Positions 1-7,335 of a DNA stretch of 64,000 nt are shown in pieces. This DNA is from JAABRE01 sp964413275. GTDB taxonomy: Bacteria > Cyanobacteriota > Cyanobacteriia > Cyanobacteriales > JAABRE01. The notes below the pieces were generated by a model. The model did not search any database, had not been told where the DNA came from, and saw only the letters and a program-made list of their open reading frames with translations. Position 1 is the first letter of the stretch; each line of letters begins with the position of its first letter. The position numbers were made by a program, and so were the translations under genes. Location of the stretch: contig CAYPSO010000009.1 in assembly GCA_964413275.1 (NCBI GenBank), positions 1 to 64,000 on the forward strand, given 5' to 3'.

Positions 1-106
1 AAAAATTAAACAATTATCAGATAATCAACTGGGTGAGTTATCATTAGCATTATTTAACTTTTCTCAATTAGAAGACTTAGAGAATTGGTTACAAGAAAAT
101 AATTAA
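1..106 (+). CDS. C-terminal end of a DUF4351 (Rpn-type nuclease/transposase family) protein, partial
   Basis: Only the last 34 codons lie in the window, in the frame starting at base 2 with the stop TAA at 104-106. The peptide has the LSxxQLxxLxxALFxFSxLEDLxxWL pattern typical of the DUF4351 tail on cyanobacterial Rpn-family PD-(D/E)XK proteins. Those proteins are often called transposases and are thought to be mobile nucleases. The stop lies 2 bases from the stop of atpF on the other strand, so the genes converge with no room for another gene. The family call rests on a short tail and is moderately sure. Confidence 0.6.
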   Translation, partial: KIKQLSDNQLGELSLALFNFSQLEDLENWLQENN

Positions 107-108
107 GA

Positions 109-903
109 TTAGTAACTATTTTCTACTGAAAAAACAGAAGCTAAATTTTCTGTAATAGATTCTAAATAAGCTTCAATACTCCAAGTTAATTTATAACCCT
201 CGCCCCGTAATTCAATACCACAAATTAAATCTGGTTGAATTTGATATGTTAAATTTAACTGCTCTAAATTGTTATCTTGAAAGTAATTTTCTATAGTTGT
301 TGCTATCGCATTTTTAGTTTCTTGGGGCAACTCAAAAGCACTAACTAAAGTCAAGGGAATAACTCTTTGATAAGAAGCCGTATTTATTAAAGTAGCAACT
401 AAATTATTGCGATCGCTTTCAGACATATTTTGAAGACGATTTAAAAAAACTTTGGCAATTTGCTCCTCTAAACTAACCTCTGCTAAATCTACTAAAACCC
501 GTCTAACAGTTAATTGTAATTCTTGAATCAGACGATACTGTAATTCTTCTAAAAAAGTATCTTTTTGCTTAACTAAATCTGCTTGCCATTGAGAGCGTTC
601 AATTAAAACTTCATCACGAACTTCTTGTAAAAGTTGTTGACGAGTTTCTTCGATTTCTAATTTAGCTTGGGTTAGTAATTCCCCTTGTCGTAGGGATAAA
701 TCATGGCGTATTTGTTGATAATGTTCCATTTCTTGCTCGGCTTCCTGTTTTTGTTGCGCAGCAGATTGAAGACGTTCGCGAATGGTTTTTTCTCTATTTT
801 CCATCGCTGTAATGATGGGTTTATAAAGTAATTTTTGTAAGACAAAAATTAAAATAAAAAAATTAATAATTTGGGCAAAAAAGGTAAACCAGTTAATTTC
901 CAA
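109..903 (-). CDS. atpF: N-type ATPase subunit b (AtpF), long form
   Basis: Peripheral stalk b subunit of the membrane F-type ATPase, 264 residues. One N-terminal membrane helix spans about residues 5-27 and is followed by a charged coiled coil over about 30-130. The C-terminal half (about 150-264) resembles the delta-like extension of N-ATPase b subunits; these operons carry no separate delta gene. The start codon is TTG at 903, supported by AGGAGG seven bases upstream and the atpE stop four bases before it. The reading frame looks complete. The next gene in the usual operon order, atpA, does not follow. Confidence 0.88.
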   Translation of the reverse strand: MEINWFTFFAQIINFFILIFVLQKLLYKPIITAMENREKTIRERLQSAAQQKQEAEQEMEHYQQIRHDLSLRQGELLTQAKLEIEETRQQLLQEVRDEVLIERSQWQADLVKQKDTFLEELQYRLIQELQLTVRRVLVDLAEVSLEEQIAKVFLNRLQNMSESDRNNLVATLINTASYQRVIPLTLVSAFELPQETKNAIATTIENYFQDNNLEQLNLTYQIQPDLICGIELRGEGYKLTWSIEAYLESITENLASVFSVENSY

Positions 904-907
904 ACTA

Positions 908-1216
908 TCAGCCTCCTGCTTGATTAATTACATAATTCCAGAAAGGATTAGCAAAAATTAGAATCAGAGCTATGACAAAACAATAAATCGCCACCGATTC
1001 CACAAAAGCTAAACCGACAAATAAAGTACGAGTAATAGTATTGGCTTCATCTGGTTGTTGGGCAATAGCACTTAGAGCTTGGGAAAGGGCTTTACCTTCC
1101 CCCAGAGATGGTGCAATTGAACCAATGGCAATGGTAAAACCTGCTGTAAAAATTGAGATTGCGCCGACAATCCAAACAGCCATAGAAATTGTATTGTTAG
1201 GATCGGTATCTGTCAT
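908..1216 (-). CDS. atpE: N-type ATPase subunit c (AtpE)
   Basis: Rotor ring subunit, 102 residues, with two membrane helices (about 12-36 and 62-92) joined by the polar loop containing QALSAIAQQPDEA. Helix 1 ends in LGEG with a glutamate, and helix 2 carries VESVAIY. This two-glutamate arrangement is typical of N-ATPase c subunits and is used for Na+ or H+ binding. Many relatives read VESTAIY; here the Thr after the Ser is Val, which may bear on ion preference. The ATG at 1216 follows an AAGGAAC ribosome site. A gap of about 190 bases full of tandem repeats separates it from atpB. Confidence 0.92.
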   Translation of the reverse strand: MTDTDPNNTISMAVWIVGAISIFTAGFTIAIGSIAPSLGEGKALSQALSAIAQQPDEANTITRTLFVGLAFVESVAIYCFVIALILIFANPFWNYVINQAGG

Positions 1217-1220
1217 TGAT

Positions 1221-1398
1221 TTGTTCCTTATTAGTTATTAGTTATTAGTTATTAGTTATTGGTTTTTAGCGGTTAGCGGTTAGCGGTTAGCGGTTAGCTT
1301 TTTATTACTTTCTGCCTCCTGGCTTCATAATTCATCCCTCATCCCTCATCCCTCATCCTTTTCATAATTCATAATTCATAATTCATAATTCATAATTC
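1221..1398. repeat. Short tandem heptamer repeats between atpE and atpB
   Basis: Three kinds of 7-base tandem repeat lie side by side: TTAGTTA units (about 1226-1260), GCGGTTA units (about 1268-1297) and ATCCCTC followed by ATAATTC units (about 1331-1398). They resemble the short tandemly repeated repetitive (STRR) sequences of cyanobacteria. They sit inside an operon and may influence atpE translation or transcript ends, but I see no clear stem plus T-run. Confidence 0.8.
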
Positions 1399-1405
1399 AT
1401 CCTTT

Positions 1406-2071
1406 TTAATCCGAGCGAGTGGCTGAACCAATATAAACTAAGGCTAAAATTGCAAAAATATAAGCTTGAATAACTCCGGTTAATAAACCTAAAAGTTGCA
1501 TAATAGCAGGAAAGAAAAAAGGTGCGATCGCCAATAATAAAGCAGCAATCATACCACCACTCATCACATTACCAAACAAACGTACAGCTAAAGCTAGAGT
1601 GCGGGAAAATTCACTAATTATATGAAACGGTAACATAATTGGATTAGGTTTGAGGTATTGGCGCAGGTATGCCAATATTCCTTGTTGACGAATCCCATAA
1701 AAAGGAACTGCAAAAAACACACAGACAGCTAAAGCAGCAGTAGTAGAAAGCGATCCTGTTGGCGGATCGAAAAAAGGAGTAATTGCTAATATATTGGATG
1801 TGGCAATAAAAATAAATAAAGTACCAATAAAAGGAAGATAAAGATCGGGATTTTGACCACTGGTTTCTCGGATTTGCTCGCGAATATTACTAACTAATAC
1901 TTCTAAAAAATTTTGCCAATGGCTAATTTCAATATTATTAGAAAGATTTCGTGTAATTAACCAAGAAGAGATTCCCAGTAACAAGAGAATGCCCCAAGTA
2001 TATACCAAGGTTGCATTGATTGTTATAAAACGCCACTGCCAAAACACAATTGCATCAGGACTAAGATTCAT
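1406..2071 (-). CDS. atpB: N-type ATPase subunit a (AtpB)
   Basis: Stator channel subunit, 221 residues with about five membrane helices. The essential arginine of the ion channel is seen at about residue 164 in LALAVRLFGN. Downstream helices match the conserved end of subunit a (ILALVYIGSA). It lies in the order Q-R-B-E-F expected for N-ATPase operons. A gap of 86 bases with GGTAAGA repeats separates it from atpR, more than usual within such an operon. Confidence 0.93.
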   Translation of the reverse strand: MNLSPDAIVFWQWRFITINATLVYTWGILLLLGISSWLITRNLSNNIEISHWQNFLEVLVSNIREQIRETSGQNPDLYLPFIGTLFIFIATSNILAITPFFDPPTGSLSTTAALAVCVFFAVPFYGIRQQGILAYLRQYLKPNPIMLPFHIISEFSRTLALAVRLFGNVMSGGMIAALLLAIAPFFFPAIMQLLGLLTGVIQAYIFAILALVYIGSATRSD

Positions 2072-2157
2072 ATAACTATTAACTAATAAAAAAATACAAA
2101 CTACGAACTACGAAGGTAAGAGGTAAGAGGTAAGAGGTAATAACTACGAACTATTAA

Positions 2158-2427
2158 CTAACTTTTTATCATGCTATTTCTTACCCAGAAAAATGCTCCT
2201 AAACAAACTAATAAATGCAGAATTGCATAATTATTTGAGTAGAAAATTATCATGGTAAATCCCGTCATAACAATTAATAATCGAGCGATAAAACTACTAA
2301 TAGCTAACAATAACGGAGACTTGACTTTAGGTAATTTGCGTAAAGTAAGCCATAATCCTCGGAAATAAATAGTTCCCAACAAAATACCAATAATTAAGCT
2401 AAAAGGTAGAAATAACAAACTAATCAT
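2158..2427 (-). CDS. atpR: N-type ATPase accessory membrane protein AtpR
   Basis: Small membrane protein, 89 residues, with three hydrophobic segments (about 3-25, 38-60, 66-84). An arginine at about residue 49 lies inside the second segment (SFIARLLIV), as in AtpR proteins; that charged residue has been proposed to contact the c ring. The start overlaps the end of atpQ by 8 bases, indicating translational coupling. Its position right after atpQ supports the call. The exact role of AtpR is not established. Confidence 0.82.
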   Translation of the reverse strand: MISLLFLPFSLIIGILLGTIYFRGLWLTLRKLPKVKSPLLLAISSFIARLLIVMTGFTMIIFYSNNYAILHLLVCLGAFFWVRNSMIKS

Positions 2428-2803
2428 GGTTAACCTCCTGTTCGGAAATTTTTTCAGGATCGTTGTTTTTCGATAAATTCGGTGGATTCTGGGATTGTGT
2501 CATTCTCTCTTGCTCTTGAGTAACCCACTCCCAAGCTACCAAACATCCCATACTTAAGCCCGCTAACATCAGTGCTAATGTCCATGATATTTGACTGGTA
2601 AAATGGCGATCGATCCACATACCAATAGTTAAACCTAAGAGTGTGGGAGCTACAATAGACCAACCCACTAAGCCAGTAAACTGTAAGCCAAACCATAAGC
2701 CACCAAAGGGTTTGCTTTGACGCGCTTTAATCTTTCTGCGTTCCTTATTAACGATCGCATCTAAAAAAATACGGGCTGGAGATTGTGCTTTTTTGTGTTT
2801 CAT
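2420..2803 (-). CDS. atpQ: N-type ATPase accessory protein AtpQ (AtpZ/AtpI family)
   Basis: 127 residues with a basic N-terminal stretch and two membrane helices (about 38-62 and 72-92) separated by GMWIDRHF, the short polar turn typical of AtpI/AtpZ proteins. The C-terminal 30 residues are charged and polar. The start ATG overlaps the atpC stop by 4 bases (ATGA). Family members are proposed to assist Mg2+ or Ca2+ handling or c-ring assembly. The function is inferred from operon position. Confidence 0.82.
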   Translation of the reverse strand: MKHKKAQSPARIFLDAIVNKERRKIKARQSKPFGGLWFGLQFTGLVGWSIVAPTLLGLTIGMWIDRHFTSQISWTLALMLAGLSMGCLVAWEWVTQEQERMTQSQNPPNLSKNNDPEKISEQEVNHD

Positions 2804-3210
2804 AAAACATCATTTAACTCCATAAATCTTTTAATGGTACTAATTTCTAGTTTGGCCAATACAGAATGGGCTGTTTTTTCTCGCTCGCTTAAAGTTTTAA
2901 ATTCTTGGATTATAGTTTGCTGCAACATTCCTAAATCTTGGCCTTTAACGGCGTTTTGAGTAGAAACTGTGACGTTATATCCTTGTTTAATTAAAATTCC
3001 TCGATCTATAGCCAAAAATTCTTCTTTTTCTTCAGGAGATACAAAAAATAAGATACTAGGTACAAGGGTTGTTACAAAATCTATATGACGGGGTAACAAA
3101 CAAAACGAACCATTGTCTGCTTCAGCAGTAACCTTTATTGCTGGTACTTCTAATAAAATCTTAGTCGGTAAAATTATTTTTAGATTTATTTCCTGATTGT
3201 TAGTATTCAT
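2800..3210 (-). CDS. atpC: N-type ATPase subunit epsilon (AtpC)
   Basis: 136 residues with the epsilon beta-sandwich at the N-terminus (NLKIILPTKILLEVPAIKV, LLPRHIDFVTTL) and a helical C-terminal part from about residue 90. It couples rotor to catalytic head and may inhibit ATP hydrolysis. It lies 64 bases after atpD, and the gap holds AACTAATAACCAAT repeats. Second gene of the operon, as in the usual D-C-Q-R-B-E-F-A-G order. Confidence 0.9.
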   Translation of the reverse strand: MNTNNQEINLKIILPTKILLEVPAIKVTAEADNGSFCLLPRHIDFVTTLVPSILFFVSPEEKEEFLAIDRGILIKQGYNVTVSTQNAVKGQDLGMLQQTIIQEFKTLSEREKTAHSVLAKLEISTIKRFMELNDVL

Positions 3211-3274
3211 AAGATAAATTTAGAATGAAGGCTAACTAATAACCAATAACTAATAACCAATAACTAATAACTAA

Positions 3275-4666
3275 TTAAAAAACTTCATCAACTGTACCAA
3301 TCATATACAAATCTCTTTCTGAAACTTGGGAAAATTCATCATTAAGAATGCGATCACATCCTTCTAAGCCATCCTCTAAAGTAACTGCTTTTCCCGCTAA
3401 TCCAGTAAATTGGGTGGTAGTAAAAAAAGGCTGGGTGAGAAATCTTTCTAAGCGTCTCGCCCGATAAACTAATTGGCGATCTTTCTGGGATAATTCCTCT
3501 AGTCCTAGCATAGCAATAATATCCTTTAATTCTTCGTAATTCGCCAAGGTTTGGCGAATTGCTTGGGCGATGCGATAGTGTCGCTCTCCCACAATATTAG
3601 GCATCAGCATTTTAGAACCCGATTGTAACAAATCTACTGCCGGATAAAAACCTTCACTGGCTCGTTTACGGGATAAAACAATGGAAGCTGATAAATGGGA
3701 AAAAGCGTGAACTGCTGAAGGATCGGTAAAATCATCCGCCGGCACATAAATTGCTTGAATCGAGGTGATTGCCCCAGAATGGGTGTTACAAATACGTTCT
3801 TCGAGTTGAGCAAGTTCAGTGGCTAGAGTCGGTTGATAACCTACCCGTGAGGGCATTTGTCCCATCAAAGCCGAAACTTCAGCCCCCGCTTGAATAAAAC
3901 GGAAAATATTATCGATTAATAATAAAACGTCTTGATGTCGGTTATCCCTAAAATATTCTGCCATAGTCAAAGCTGCATGGCCTACCCTAAATCTTACTCC
4001 GGGTGGCTCATTCATTTGCCCGAAGATTAATACTGTATTGTTGAGAACGCCTGTTGCTTTCATCTCGTCATATAAATCTAAGGCCTCACGACAACGTTCA
4101 CCAATACCGCAAAACAAACTCACTCCCCGATGTTGCTTAACCATGTTGTGGATCATTTCCGTAATCAGGACGGTTTTGCCAACTCCTGCACCACCTAGTA
4201 AACCTGCTTTTCCCCCTCGTTCTAAAGGTGTTAGTATATCGATCGCCTTGATCCCTGTGGTCAGGATTTCTGATTTAGTAACTCGCTCTGATAAGGCAAT
4301 GGGTGTAGCATGAATAGAGTGCCATTCCCCTGCTGAGATTTCTTCCCCTCCATCAATAGTTTCACCGAAGACGTTGAACATACGACCCAAAAGGCGATCG
4401 CCCACAGGTACGAGTAAGGGATGCCCAGTATCAATTACTGTTGCTCCCCGTGCCAAACCTGCCGTTGGTGCGAGAGCTACCCCTCGTATAACTTGTGAAC
4501 TTATATGGGACATAACTTCAATGACAATTTTTTCCCCTTCAATTGTTTCTAATTTAGTCCGCAATTCCGGTAATTTATGGGGAAATTGAATATCCACAAC
4601 ACTTCCCCGTACTCCAAGTACAGAACCAATATTTGCGATCGAGGGATTATGTGCCAAAATATTCAT
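3275..4666 (-). CDS. atpD: N-type ATPase subunit beta (AtpD)
   Basis: Catalytic nucleotide-binding subunit, 463 residues, full length. Walker A is GGAGVGKT at about 158-165. The catalytic glutamate lies in GIGERCREALDLY, and Walker B is VLLLIDNIFRF. The Cys in GIGERCREA is a hallmark of N-ATPase beta chains rather than the housekeeping GVGERTREG. The usual DELSEED segment reads GLEELSQKD. First gene of the minus-strand operon; the promoter should lie in 4667-4800. A working enzyme also needs alpha and gamma, whose genes are not next to this operon in the window. Confidence 0.95.
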   Translation of the reverse strand: MNILAHNPSIANIGSVLGVRGSVVDIQFPHKLPELRTKLETIEGEKIVIEVMSHISSQVIRGVALAPTAGLARGATVIDTGHPLLVPVGDRLLGRMFNVFGETIDGGEEISAGEWHSIHATPIALSERVTKSEILTTGIKAIDILTPLERGGKAGLLGGAGVGKTVLITEMIHNMVKQHRGVSLFCGIGERCREALDLYDEMKATGVLNNTVLIFGQMNEPPGVRFRVGHAALTMAEYFRDNRHQDVLLLIDNIFRFIQAGAEVSALMGQMPSRVGYQPTLATELAQLEERICNTHSGAITSIQAIYVPADDFTDPSAVHAFSHLSASIVLSRKRASEGFYPAVDLLQSGSKMLMPNIVGERHYRIAQAIRQTLANYEELKDIIAMLGLEELSQKDRQLVYRARRLERFLTQPFFTTTQFTGLAGKAVTLEDGLEGCDRILNDEFSQVSERDLYMIGTVDEVF

Positions 4667-4822
4667 GCTAATTAACCTATAGTTAGATCTTATCTATTTA
4701 GGGAAGTGCAACATAGCTAAATTTATGGAAGAAGAAACAAAATCGACAGGTTGTCTTTTGCTTTATCAATTTAATTACTGCAATAATGCCTGATTTAGGT
4801 ATAGTATTTGTGTCAATTAAAG
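4667..4822. promoter_or_regulatory. Divergent intergenic region upstream of atpD and the small secreted protein gene
   Basis: 156 bases of AT-rich sequence between two divergent starts must carry both promoters. A TAGGTATAGTATTTG stretch just before the rightward gene gives a plausible -10 (TATAGT). No operator could be assigned by eye. Confidence 0.4.
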
Positions 4823-5248
4823 ATGAAAAAAAAGTTTCTAGCTCTCCTAATTTTAAGTCTTGCTGTTACTTCAGTAAATGCTCATGAACAAATAAAAGAA
4901 GAACATTCCGACTCCCATCATCACCGAACAGTTATGATTTCCGATGAGCAACCTCTTCCTAGTATAGACTTAGTTATTCATGAAGATAGTCTCAAAGGTT
5001 GGAATTTAGAAATTAAGTTGGATAATTTTGAGCTTGCTCCTGAAATGGTCAATACAACAAATGAGCCAAATAAAGGACACGCTCATTTATATATAAATGG
5101 AGAAAAAATAACTAGAATTTATGGAAATTGGTTTTATTTAGCAACTTTACCTTCAGGAACAAATGAAATTAAGATCGGTTTAAATACTAATCGTCACGAA
5201 TCCTTAATGTATCAAGGAAAGTTAATTGAAGATGTAGAAATTATATAA
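4823..5248 (+). CDS. Small secreted His-rich protein
   Basis: 141 residues from the ATG at 4823; a TTG five codons upstream is possible but would spoil the signal peptide. Residues 1-20 form a clear Sec signal (MKKKF, hydrophobic core, ending VNA before HE). A His-rich segment SHHHR follows and could bind metal. The mature domain has GHAHLYINGEKITRIYGNWF and LPSGTNEIKIGLNTNRH, a pattern seen in small periplasmic proteins near copper or superoxide functions in other bacteria. I recognise the pattern but not a firm family. It stands alone, divergent from the ATPase operon. Confidence 0.65.
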   Translation: MKKKFLALLILSLAVTSVNAHEQIKEEHSDSHHHRTVMISDEQPLPSIDLVIHEDSLKGWNLEIKLDNFELAPEMVNTTNEPNKGHAHLYINGEKITRIYGNWFYLATLPSGTNEIKIGLNTNRHESLMYQGKLIEDVEII

Positions 5249-5369
5249 TATCAACATTCTACTTATCATTAAAATCATAATGATAAACCATGTCCTTTTG
5301 ACAATATTTGGGCTTAAAATTAGCTAAAGTCCCACTAATAGTAAATTAAGAATGTGAGACAGAATTGAG

Positions 5370-5424
5370 ACAAGACCAAGTCTTGGTAACCGGTGTTGGA
5401 GGTTCAAATCCTGACGAGAGACTA
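5370..5424 (+). other. Possible remnant of a tRNA 3' half
   Basis: The stretch contains TTGGTAA, like an anticodon loop with GGT (Thr), then a T-arm-like GGAGGTTCAAATCC. The flanking bases do not form proper anticodon or T stems and no 5' half is visible. It lies 12 bases before the intact tRNA-Pro on the other strand. It may be a decayed tRNA or chance; low confidence. Confidence 0.25.
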
Positions 5425-5435
5425 TTTTAATCAAA

Positions 5436-5509
5436 TCGGAGCGGCGGGATTTGAACCCACGACCCCCACTACCCCAAAGTGGTACGCTACCAAGCTGCGC
5501 TACGCCCCG
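5436..5509 (-). tRNA. tRNA-Pro (UGG)
   Basis: Reading the minus strand from 5509, a 74-base cloverleaf forms. The acceptor stem CGGGGCG pairs with CGCTCCG, with one G-U pair, and the discriminator is A. The D arm contains AGCTTGGTAGC, the anticodon loop is CTTTGGG with UGG, and the T arm is GTGGGTTCAAATCCCGC. No CCA is encoded. It lies between the secreted protein gene and the DUF1818 gene and is the only intact tRNA seen in the window. Confidence 0.95.
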
Positions 5510-5563
5510 AATCAGTCACAGTTTATCATTATAAACAAATTATATTTATTTGACAAGTGTTTT

Positions 5564-5929
5564 TTAGAAATTTTTAAAATTTTGCACTCCTTGTATTAAT
5601 TCTTTAACAGCAGAAGGAGTCCAAATCCCTTCACAACAACGATTTGTCTGCACAATTAAATGGAGAGAATAGGCATGAGGATAACCTTCAACTTCTAACC
5701 AGATTAAATCGCTTTCCATTTCACAAACAATTTTCTCTTCATCCATCAATTCTATAGCCATATTACTCATTGTTTCAGCTAACTGAGAGAGAAGACGACA
5801 AAAATCATTTAATTCAGCTTCTGTTAACTCAATTGCCCAAGAATCACTGCCTACTAATCCTTTATATAAACTTTTTGTTGGATTCCAACCAATACGCCAA
5901 TCTTTGCCTTTTTTAAGAACACGAGTCAT
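5564..5929 (-). CDS. DUF1818 family protein
   Basis: 121 residues, a small soluble protein of the cyanobacterial DUF1818 family (function unknown). Family features seen are the start KKGKDWRIGW, the helical LTEAELNDFCRLLSQL and the end EGIWTPSAVKELIQGVQNF. It lies 88 bases downstream of rpoZ on the same strand, with a perfect 30-base palindrome between them, so the two may be co-transcribed or separated by that element. Confidence 0.85.
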   Translation of the reverse strand: MTRVLKKGKDWRIGWNPTKSLYKGLVGSDSWAIELTEAELNDFCRLLSQLAETMSNMAIELMDEEKIVCEMESDLIWLEVEGYPHAYSLHLIVQTNRCCEGIWTPSAVKELIQGVQNFKNF

Positions 5930-5977
5930 AAAAACTTAAAATCTGGACAAACTGAGTAAATATTATTACATAAACTT

Positions 5978-6007
5978 TGTAGGGGCTGAATATATTCAGC
6001 CCCTACA
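5978..6007. repeat. Perfect 30-base palindrome, GGGGC...GCCCC type
   Basis: TGTAGGGGCTGAATA followed by its exact reverse complement. It can form a 15-bp stem but has no T-run on either side, so it looks like a dispersed repeat rather than a plain terminator. Relatives occur at 19656-19675 and 58067-58091. Confidence 0.85.
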
Positions 6008-6017
6008 AAAACCTATA

Positions 6018-6245
6018 TTAGTCACTAATAATTTCCGGTTGGGTCAATTCATCAGACATTTCAATAATTGCTCTAATCACAGGTTTCATACTTGGGTCGT
6101 CGAAATTTTCAAATTCTTCATAACGACGACGTTTTGCCCGATTAGCAACTTGTATAGTGATACGATAACGATTAGAAGCAGCACTCATCAACTCTTCTGC
6201 ACGATAGACTATTTCTGAAGAATCAAAGGAATTTTTTCTTTGCAT
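6018..6245 (-). CDS. rpoZ: RNA polymerase subunit omega
   Basis: 75 residues, the size and sequence of cyanobacterial omega: start MQRKNSFDSSEIVYRAEEL, then AASNRYRITIQVANRAKRRR, then DDPSMKPVIRAIIEMSDEL. Omega binds the beta-prime subunit and helps assembly of RNA polymerase and, in cyanobacteria, recruitment of the primary sigma factor. Divergent from the M48 protease gene, with 65 bases between the starts. Confidence 0.95.
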   Translation of the reverse strand: MQRKNSFDSSEIVYRAEELMSAASNRYRITIQVANRAKRRRYEEFENFDDPSMKPVIRAIIEMSDELTQPEIISD

Positions 6246-6310
6246 TAGTTGGGTATCGAAGGTTTGCGTTAGGATAGCTAAAAAGAATTAATTTAATTTT
6301 ACTATAAAAT

Positions 6311-7285
6311 ATGCCTACTTATACAGGAATTGCTAGTGACGCTTTTAAACATCCTTTAGATCAACAAGCAGAACAAACTTTACGTACTGTGCCGGGTTTT
6401 GATTTAGTTGCCAGTGCTTTTATCGAATATTTATATGAAAGACCACAACAAATATATTTATTAGCTAATAATATTGAAGTTGGGCCAAGGCAATATTCTA
6501 CCTTATACGGCATTTTTAGAGAATGTGTTAGAGATTTAGATATTTATCCTGAGCCTAATCTATATGTTAATCAAAATCCCCAAGTTAATAGTTATGCTTT
6601 AGGTCACGAACACCCTTATATTGTGGTTAATAGTGGTTTATTAGACTTACTTGAAGAAGCAGAATTACGTTCAATAATTGCCCATGAATTAGGACATATT
6701 AAATGCGATCATACTATTCTGATTCAAATGGCCATTTGGGCTATGGGTGCAGCATCTTTATTAGGTGAACTTACTTTAGGTTTGGGTAATGTGATTAGTA
6801 GTGGTTTAATTTTTGCTTTTTATGAATGGCGACGCAAAGCAGAATTATCTGCCGATAGAGCAGCTATGCTAGTTATGGATGAGTTAAACCCAATTATGTC
6901 TGCCATGATGAAATTGGCTGGCGGTACTCATAAATATGCGAATGAATCTAGTCTGCAAGAATTTATTCGTCAAGGAGAAAAATATCAAGAATTAGATAAA
7001 GATGGCTTAAATCAGTTTTATAAATTTGTAATTTATAATGGTGGAAGTGGCAATTTTCTCACTCATCCTTTCCCTGTCGAAAGATTACATTATTTACAAC
7101 AATGGTTTAATTCTGAAGAATATCGTCAAATTCGCCAAGGTAATTATCAACGGGAAACAACTAAAGGCTCGGTGGATGTGGAATATGCGGAAACAAATCA
7201 AGAAGTAGATTCTTTACAGGAACAAATCAAGAATCTACAAGAAGAAATTAATCGTCTTAAGAATAAAAAAAATTCTTCTAGATAA
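6311..7285 (+). CDS. M48 family zinc metalloprotease
   Basis: 324 residues. The zinc motif HELGH lies at 125-129 and the third ligand glutamate at about 178 in AELSADRA, both as in M48 peptidases. A hydrophobic stretch at about 138-172 between them probably forms membrane segments. The C-terminal 35 residues are a coiled coil (SLQEQIKNLQEEINRLK). Members degrade or process membrane or exported proteins; the substrate is unknown. ATG start 65 bases from rpoZ. It stands alone, with a convergent neighbour. Confidence 0.9.
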   Translation: MPTYTGIASDAFKHPLDQQAEQTLRTVPGFDLVASAFIEYLYERPQQIYLLANNIEVGPRQYSTLYGIFRECVRDLDIYPEPNLYVNQNPQVNSYALGHEHPYIVVNSGLLDLLEEAELRSIIAHELGHIKCDHTILIQMAIWAMGAASLLGELTLGLGNVISSGLIFAFYEWRRKAELSADRAAMLVMDELNPIMSAMMKLAGGTHKYANESSLQEFIRQGEKYQELDKDGLNQFYKFVIYNGGSGNFLTHPFPVERLHYLQQWFNSEEYRQIRQGNYQRETTKGSVDVEYAETNQEVDSLQEQIKNLQEEINRLKNKKNSSR

Positions 7286-7335
7286 TAATTATTATCACAA
7301 ATTATTTAGGTCTGACTTAATAAACCGAAAATTTT

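Noticed and set aside
1221..1398. CRISPR-like array of repeats
   Set aside because: Units are 7 bases in direct tandem with no spacers, as in cyanobacterial STRR sequences. The same holds for 32329-32398, 36151-36230 and 57218-57250.
4038..4589. Open frames opposite atpD
   Set aside because: They are antisense shadows of the conserved atpD gene with low-complexity Arg/Pro-rich translations.
5978..6007. Rho-independent terminator of rpoZ
   Set aside because: Perfect stem but no T-run on the minus strand after it; better seen as a dispersed palindrome, though it could still slow polymerase.
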